Below are positions 60,884 through 64,000 of a stretch of 64,000 nucleotides of DNA, piece after piece (the first letter of the stretch is position 1; each line of letters opens with the position of its first letter). Both the position numbers and the translations under genes were made by a program. This stretch comes from Polyangiaceae bacterium. Lineage in GTDB: Bacteria; Myxococcota_A; Polyangia; Polyangiales; Polyangiaceae. The notes below the pieces were generated by a model that saw only the letters and a list, made by a program, of their open reading frames with translations, did not search any database and was not told where the DNA came from. Location: contig JACKEA010000004.1 in assembly GCA_020633235.1 (NCBI GenBank), forward strand, positions 310,001-374,000, written 5' to 3'.

Positions 60884-60899
60884 TGGCACGCGCGATGCA
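60884..60899 (+). promoter_or_regulatory. sigma-54-type -24/-12 promoter of the NifX-like gene
   Basis: TGGCACGCGCGATGCA matches TGGCACG-N4-TTGCW at 11 of 12 defined positions, the best of the four in this cluster. The start would lie near 60910, just before AGGAG (60911-60915) and the ATG at 60922. Upstream, between this and the cytochrome promoter, TTGC-N7-GCAA (about 60799-60813) and GTGA-N8-TCAC could be activator sites. Confidence 0.65.
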
Positions 60900-60921
60900 A
60901 CCTCGCGCGCAGGAGACTTCC

Positions 60922-61272
60922 ATGCGCATCGGCTTCACCCTGCTGCTGAACCAGAACGACTCTCGGCTCTCGCCCCACTTCGGCAAGGCCAAGTGGATCG
61001 GCATCTACGACACGGAGACCGAGAGCATGCGCTTCGAGCGCAACACCGGGCTCAACGGCCGCTTCGTCGCGGACGTTCTGGGGGACGCCGACTGCACCCA
61101 CGCGGTGCTCACCAGCATCGGCCCGGGTGCCTTGGAGCACCTCCGCCGCTACGGCATCGCCGCGCTTCAGGGTGACGCCGACACGCCCTGGCCGCTGCTC
61201 GCCAAGAAGGTGCAGAGCGACGCGCTACCGCCGGCGGAGGCCAGCGACCACGAGCGCCATCATCTGCATTGA
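60922..61272 (+). CDS. NifX/NifB-C-like (dinitrogenase iron-molybdenum cofactor) protein
   Basis: 116 residues from ATG 60922 with AGGAG 6 bases upstream. The fold pattern of the NifX/NafY/NifB C-terminal family is present: MRIGFTLL, DSRLSPHFGKAKWIGIYD, LGDADCTHAVLTSIGPGALE, YGIAALQGDADTPW. Family members bind Fe-S or FeMo-co-type clusters; the C-terminus SDHERHHLH could add metal ligands. No nif gene is nearby, so nitrogen fixation is not implied; related small proteins occur in many non-diazotrophs. Together with the cytochrome and ZIP genes, it points to metal or redox handling. Confidence 0.85.
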   Translation: MRIGFTLLLNQNDSRLSPHFGKAKWIGIYDTETESMRFERNTGLNGRFVADVLGDADCTHAVLTSIGPGALEHLRRYGIAALQGDADTPWPLLAKKVQSDALPPAEASDHERHHLH

Positions 61273-61279
61273 ATCTGCT

Positions 61280-62290
61280 TCAGGTTTGTTGGCTCGCCGC
61301 GGAAACACCCTGCTTGGAGGGTTCCGCAGTGGCTCGCGCCGGACCGACATCCTGCTGCCCGATCTCTCGGCGAACCACGTACGGCACGTCCGCTCGGGAG
61401 TGCACCATCAGCTCGGCGATCATGCCGGTGGCCAGGATCTGCACGCCCACCACGATGAGCAGCACGCCGAGGGAGAGCAGCGGCCGGTGTCCGATGCTCT
61501 GCCCGCCGAACCAGATCACCGCGAGGTAGCCGCAAATGACCACGCCCAAGAGCAGGGTGGCGCCGCCGATGCCCCCGAAGAAGTGCGCCGGGCGGCGCTC
61601 GTACTTCATCAGGAACACCACGGTGAGCAGGTCCATCAAGCCGCGGAAGAAGCGGCCCCCGCCGAACTTGCTGTGGCCGAACTTCCGTGCGTGGTGCTCC
61701 ACCACCAGCTCCCCCACTCGAAAGCGCTTCCAGTGGGCGAGCACCGGAACGAAGCGATGCAGCTCGCCGTACAGCCGTACGTTCTTGAGCACGACGTCCC
61801 GGTAGGCCTTGAAGCCACAGTTCACGTCGTGGAGGGTGATGCCCGTCGCGCGGCGCACCATCCAGTTGAACACCCGCGAGGGGAACACCTTGGTGATGGG
61901 ATCGTTGCGCTGCTGCTTGTAGCCGCTGACCAGGTCGTAACCCTCGTCGAGCTTCTCCAAGAAGCGCGGGATCTCCTTGGGGTCGTCCTGCAGATCCGCG
62001 TCCAGCGTGAAGACCACGCGGCCCTGCGCCCGCGAGAAGCCCGCCGAGAGCGCCGCGCTCTTTCCGAAGTTTCCCTGTAGCTCCACGAGCCGCACCTCGG
62101 GGTGCTTTTCCACCAGCTCTTCCACTACGGCGACGGACTCGTCCCGGCTGCCGTCGTCCACGAACACGAGCTCCCAGGTCTCACCCTCGGCAAGCAGCGG
62201 CGCGACCGCCTTCGCGATGCGATCGAAGAGCTCGGCGAGGGTCTGCTCCTCGTCCAAGAAGGGGATGACGAAAGAAAGCTTCGGGCGCAT
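61280..62290 (-). CDS. GT2 polyprenyl-phosphate glycosyltransferase (DPM1/GtrB-like)
   Basis: 336 residues from ATG 62290. GT-A core: LSFVIPFLDEEQTLAELFD, VDDGSRDESVAV (DD), TLDADLQDDPKEIP (DxD region), NFGKSAALSAGF and the loop VDLVSGYKQQRNDP-like phrase. Two C-terminal membrane helices about 245-270 and 280-305 are typical of GtrB/ArnC-like enzymes that move sugars onto undecaprenyl phosphate, providing donors for GT-C enzymes like those encoded at 23092 and 37151. The last 25-30 residues (GPARATAEPSKQGVSAAS) are encoded by the dispersed repeat and are not part of the conserved fold. Confidence 0.92.
   Translation of the reverse strand: MRPKLSFVIPFLDEEQTLAELFDRIAKAVAPLLAEGETWELVFVDDGSRDESVAVVEELVEKHPEVRLVELQGNFGKSAALSAGFSRAQGRVVFTLDADLQDDPKEIPRFLEKLDEGYDLVSGYKQQRNDPITKVFPSRVFNWMVRRATGITLHDVNCGFKAYRDVVLKNVRLYGELHRFVPVLAHWKRFRVGELVVEHHARKFGHSKFGGGRFFRGLMDLLTVVFLMKYERRPAHFFGGIGGATLLLGVVICGYLAVIWFGGQSIGHRPLLSLGVLLIVVGVQILATGMIAELMVHSRADVPYVVRREIGQQDVGPARATAEPSKQGVSAASQQT
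61285..61349. repeat. paired dispersed repeat within the 3' end of the GT2 gene (copy 11)
   Basis: Left half TTTGTTGGCTCGCCGCGG (61285-61302) and right half CTCGCGCCGGACCGACA (61333-61349) lie in inverted orientation, with GGAAAC and GGTTCC near the loop. The copy starts 2 bases from the GT2 stop and encodes the tail of that protein on the minus strand. Confidence 0.65.
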
Positions 62291-62421
62291 GGGAGAGCCG
62301 CGGGCGGGAATCTAACCCCGAAGCTCGAGTTTTCCCACCCCGGCTGTCCGGGAAAACCTGACACCGTCGTGGGGGTGTCCCGCTCCCGCGCTGAGCGCCG
62401 AGAGGATAGCTTGCTCGGGCC

Positions 62422-63183
62422 ATGACCAAATCGGTCCTCGTCGTCGACGACAACGCCCATCTGGCGAAGAACGTCGGTGAGATATTGGCGGAGGACGGCC
62501 ACCACGTGGTCGTGGAAACCAGCCCGCTCGAGGCCTGGGAGCGGGCGTCGAGCCTGGCTCTCGGTGTGGCGCTGCTCGACGTGCGCATGCCGGACCTGAG
62601 CGGCGTGGAGCTGTTCCTGCGTTTGAAGTCGATCCATCCCGAAGCGCGCTACGTGCTGATGACGGGCTACGCTCGGGCGGAAGAGGTTCAGCCTGCCCTG
62701 GAGCGGGGCGCGGAGCTGGTGGTCAAGCCGCTCCCGCCCGATGCCTTGCGTGCGTTGGTGCGGCGCGCGATGGCGGCGTGCGAGAGCAAGCCTCCGGTCA
62801 CCTTCGTGGCGGTGGAAGACGGCGCGGGGCTGGCCGACGTGGAGGACGCGACGGAAGAGGTCATCGTCGAGCTTCAAGAAGGCGAGCCCGAGGAAGAGTT
62901 CTTGGCTCGGGTCGTGCACCGGCTCCACCGCGTGACCCGAGATGGAGCGCAGGTTCGCCGAGCAGTGTTTCTGGTCGGCGAGGAAGACGACGTGGACGTG
63001 CGACCGCTCCTCGCCCGAGCGCTCTTCACCCATCTGGCACAAGGAGAGGGCGGAGAGCTCGAGTTGGTGGCGCACCTGGGCTCCGGTGCTCCGCTACGCC
63101 ATTCCCTGTTGGCGCTCGCGGGGACGCTCGCGAGCGAAGGCAATCCGCACGTGAGCGTGCGGGTCAAGATTGCGTCGAGCTGA
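62422..63183 (+). CDS. response-regulator receiver fused to the orphan domain
   Basis: 253 residues from ATG 62422. The receiver domain covers 1-120: VLVVDDN (acidic pair), phospho-Asp in ALLDVRMPDLSG, YVLMTGYA, and VVKPLPP (Lys). Residues about 140-253 match no output domain I know, but align by eye with the small proteins at 58028 and 58637: EEVIVELQEGEPEEEFLARVVHRL, RRAVFLVGEE, LLARALFTHL, LLALAGTL, HVSVRVKI. There is no DNA-binding motif or enzyme motif. It is convergent with the NarL-type regulator (20-base overlap). Confidence 0.85.
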   Translation: MTKSVLVVDDNAHLAKNVGEILAEDGHHVVVETSPLEAWERASSLALGVALLDVRMPDLSGVELFLRLKSIHPEARYVLMTGYARAEEVQPALERGAELVVKPLPPDALRALVRRAMAACESKPPVTFVAVEDGAGLADVEDATEEVIVELQEGEPEEEFLARVVHRLHRVTRDGAQVRRAVFLVGEEDDVDVRPLLARALFTHLAQGEGGELELVAHLGSGAPLRHSLLALAGTLASEGNPHVSVRVKIASS

Positions 63184-63799
63184 GCTCACGCCGAGCGGGG
63201 TCGAGGAGCCCTTCACGCTCGGCATAGGCGAAGATCTCCGCCCGCCCGGACACGCCCAGCTTGTCCTGCAGTCGCGCGCGGTAGGTCTCCACCGTCTTGG
63301 GCTTCACGCCCAGCCGTTCGGCGATGGCCCGGTTGGTATGCCCCCGTGCGACCAGGATCAGGACCTCGCGCTCACGCCCGGAAAGCTGCGGTTCTTCCTT
63401 CACGGCACGCGCGCTGACCCGCACGAAGGACTTGCCGCGAGCCACCTGCCGAATGCCTTCGATCAAGTCCGAGCCGACGCCCGCCTTGATCAGATAGCCC
63501 TTGGCGCCCGCCGCCACCACCGCGCGCAGGTGTGCCGGGTCGTCGTGCATGGTGAGCACGATGCACTTTACCGACGGCAGCTCCCGACTCAGGCGCTCCA
63601 ACACTGCGAGGCCGCCGCCCGGCATGGACAGGTCCAACACGAGCACGTCCGGACGTTCCGCCAGGCAGCCGTCGATGGCGGCTGTGGCCGTCGCGGCCTC
63701 TCCCGCCACCACCATGTCGTCTTGCGTGTTCACGAGGGCCGCGACTCCTTCGCGAAGGATCGCGTGATCGTCCGCCAAGAACACCTTGAGCACGCTCAC
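63164..63799 (-). CDS. NarL/FixJ-type LuxR-family response regulator
   Basis: 211 residues from GTG 63799, with GGAGG 8 bases upstream; this start forms a GTGA overlap with the upstream histidine kinase stop. Receiver: VFLADDHAILREG, phospho-Asp in VLVLDLSMPGGG, IVLTMHDD, KGYLIKAG. The LuxR HTH covers about 140-200: LSGREREVLILVARGHTNRAIAERLGVKPKTVETYRARL. It is a DNA-binding regulator activated by the adjacent kinase. Targets are unknown. NarL-type regulators do not activate sigma-54 promoters, so it is not the direct activator of the cluster at 59-61 kb. Confidence 0.94.
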   Translation of the reverse strand: MSVLKVFLADDHAILREGVAALVNTQDDMVVAGEAATATAAIDGCLAERPDVLVLDLSMPGGGLAVLERLSRELPSVKCIVLTMHDDPAHLRAVVAAGAKGYLIKAGVGSDLIEGIRQVARGKSFVRVSARAVKEEPQLSGREREVLILVARGHTNRAIAERLGVKPKTVETYRARLQDKLGVSGRAEIFAYAEREGLLDPARRELSSTQS

Positions 63800-64000
63800 G
63801 GCTTCACCTCCGGACAAGGAATGCTCGCCGTGACGAGGGTGCCGTCCCCCGGGCGGCTCGTGACGGCGAAGCTCCCGTGCAGCTCTTCGATCCGTTCCCG
63901 CATGCCGCGAAGCCCGAGACCTCGCCCTTGGGTCTGATGCGGAGAGAACCCGCGGCCGTCGTCGTCCACCTCGATCTTCAACCGCTCGTCCTCACGCTTC
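63796..64000 (-). CDS. NarL-type (HisKA_3) sensor histidine kinase, C-terminal part
   Basis: Only the last 67 residues are inside the window; the gene runs on past 64000. The HATPase G1 box VDDDGRGFSP and the G2 region GRGLGLRGMRERIEELHG are the forms typical of NarX/DesK-like kinases, which pair with LuxR-type regulators. The end reads TLVTASIPCPEVKP. The stop overlaps the regulator start (GTGA), so the pair is co-translated. Sensor domains cannot be seen. Confidence 0.88.
   Translation of the reverse strand, partial: KREDERLKIEVDDDGRGFSPHQTQGRGLGLRGMRERIEELHGSFAVTSRPGDGTLVTASIPCPEVKP

Noticed and set aside
60922..61272. Evidence of nitrogen fixation from the NifX-like gene
   Set aside because: No nifHDK, nifE/N or nifB is nearby, and small NifX-like proteins are common in non-diazotrophs.

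Overview
The window is compact, GC-rich chromosomal DNA from a bacterium, most likely a myxobacterium (Myxococcota, Polyangiales-like). This is inferred from gene content: three Hanks-type Ser/Thr kinases or kinase-like proteins (one with a PEGA tail), many lipoproteins with Gly/Thr/Ser-rich linkers, cysteine-rich Kelch and FG-GAP surface lipoproteins, FHA, PilZ, FIST and hybrid histidine-kinase proteins, and large TPR proteins. I found no rRNA, tRNA, CRISPR array, transposase or phage gene. No gene-free stretch exceeds about 200 bases. Most of the long antisense open frames are GC-driven shadows of the genes listed.

Layout. 62-9966 (minus): secreted lipoproteins and a run of overlapping genes (kinase, TPR/membrane protein, Cys-rich Kelch lipoprotein, DUF58 protein, BatA-like vWA protein). 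10078-13139 (minus): lipoprotein, LysM protein, kinase. 13204-18597 (minus): a five-gene Lol-like export cassette (LolA-like protein, two FtsX permeases, LolD-like ATPase, beta-barrel). 18634-21652 (plus): AraC regulator and TPR protein. 21657-26094 (minus): MinD-like/J-like/HTH fusion, GT-C glycosyltransferase, HemN-like radical SAM protein. 26223-27988 (plus): DsbA-like lipoprotein and DnaQ-like exonuclease. 28053-32713: a degenerate kinase, an FG-GAP lipoprotein, an APS-reductase-type CysH. 32790-39094 (plus): hybrid histidine kinase, GntR/DUF1648 pair with a perfect palindromic operator, PECR-type reductase, TMTC-like membrane protein. 39098-45359: META lipoprotein, FHA protein, PilZ-AMIN-like protein, FIST protein with a soluble histidine kinase. 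45356-52047 (minus): TsaD, a lipoprotein, a 1368-residue TPR/HEAT protein, a Cys-rich lipoprotein. 52175-58034: DUF2079 and LPG-synthase-like membrane proteins, an outer-membrane-type protein, two metallophosphoesterases.

58028-63183 is the most unusual part. Two small paralogues of unknown family, a ZIP metal transporter, a di-haem c-type cytochrome lipoprotein and a NifX-like protein sit in divergent arrangement. Four of these genes have a sigma-54-type -24/-12 element (GG-N10-GC) directly upstream. About 3 kb further on, a receiver-domain protein carries what looks like a third copy of the orphan domain. A NarL-type regulator and its partial histidine kinase close the window.

A second layer is a dispersed intergenic repeat, half-site consensus TTTGTYGGTNCGSCGCGG. 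I count fourteen copies at eleven places, nearly always against a stop codon, sometimes paired as a hairpin, and once forming the 3' end of a coding sequence.
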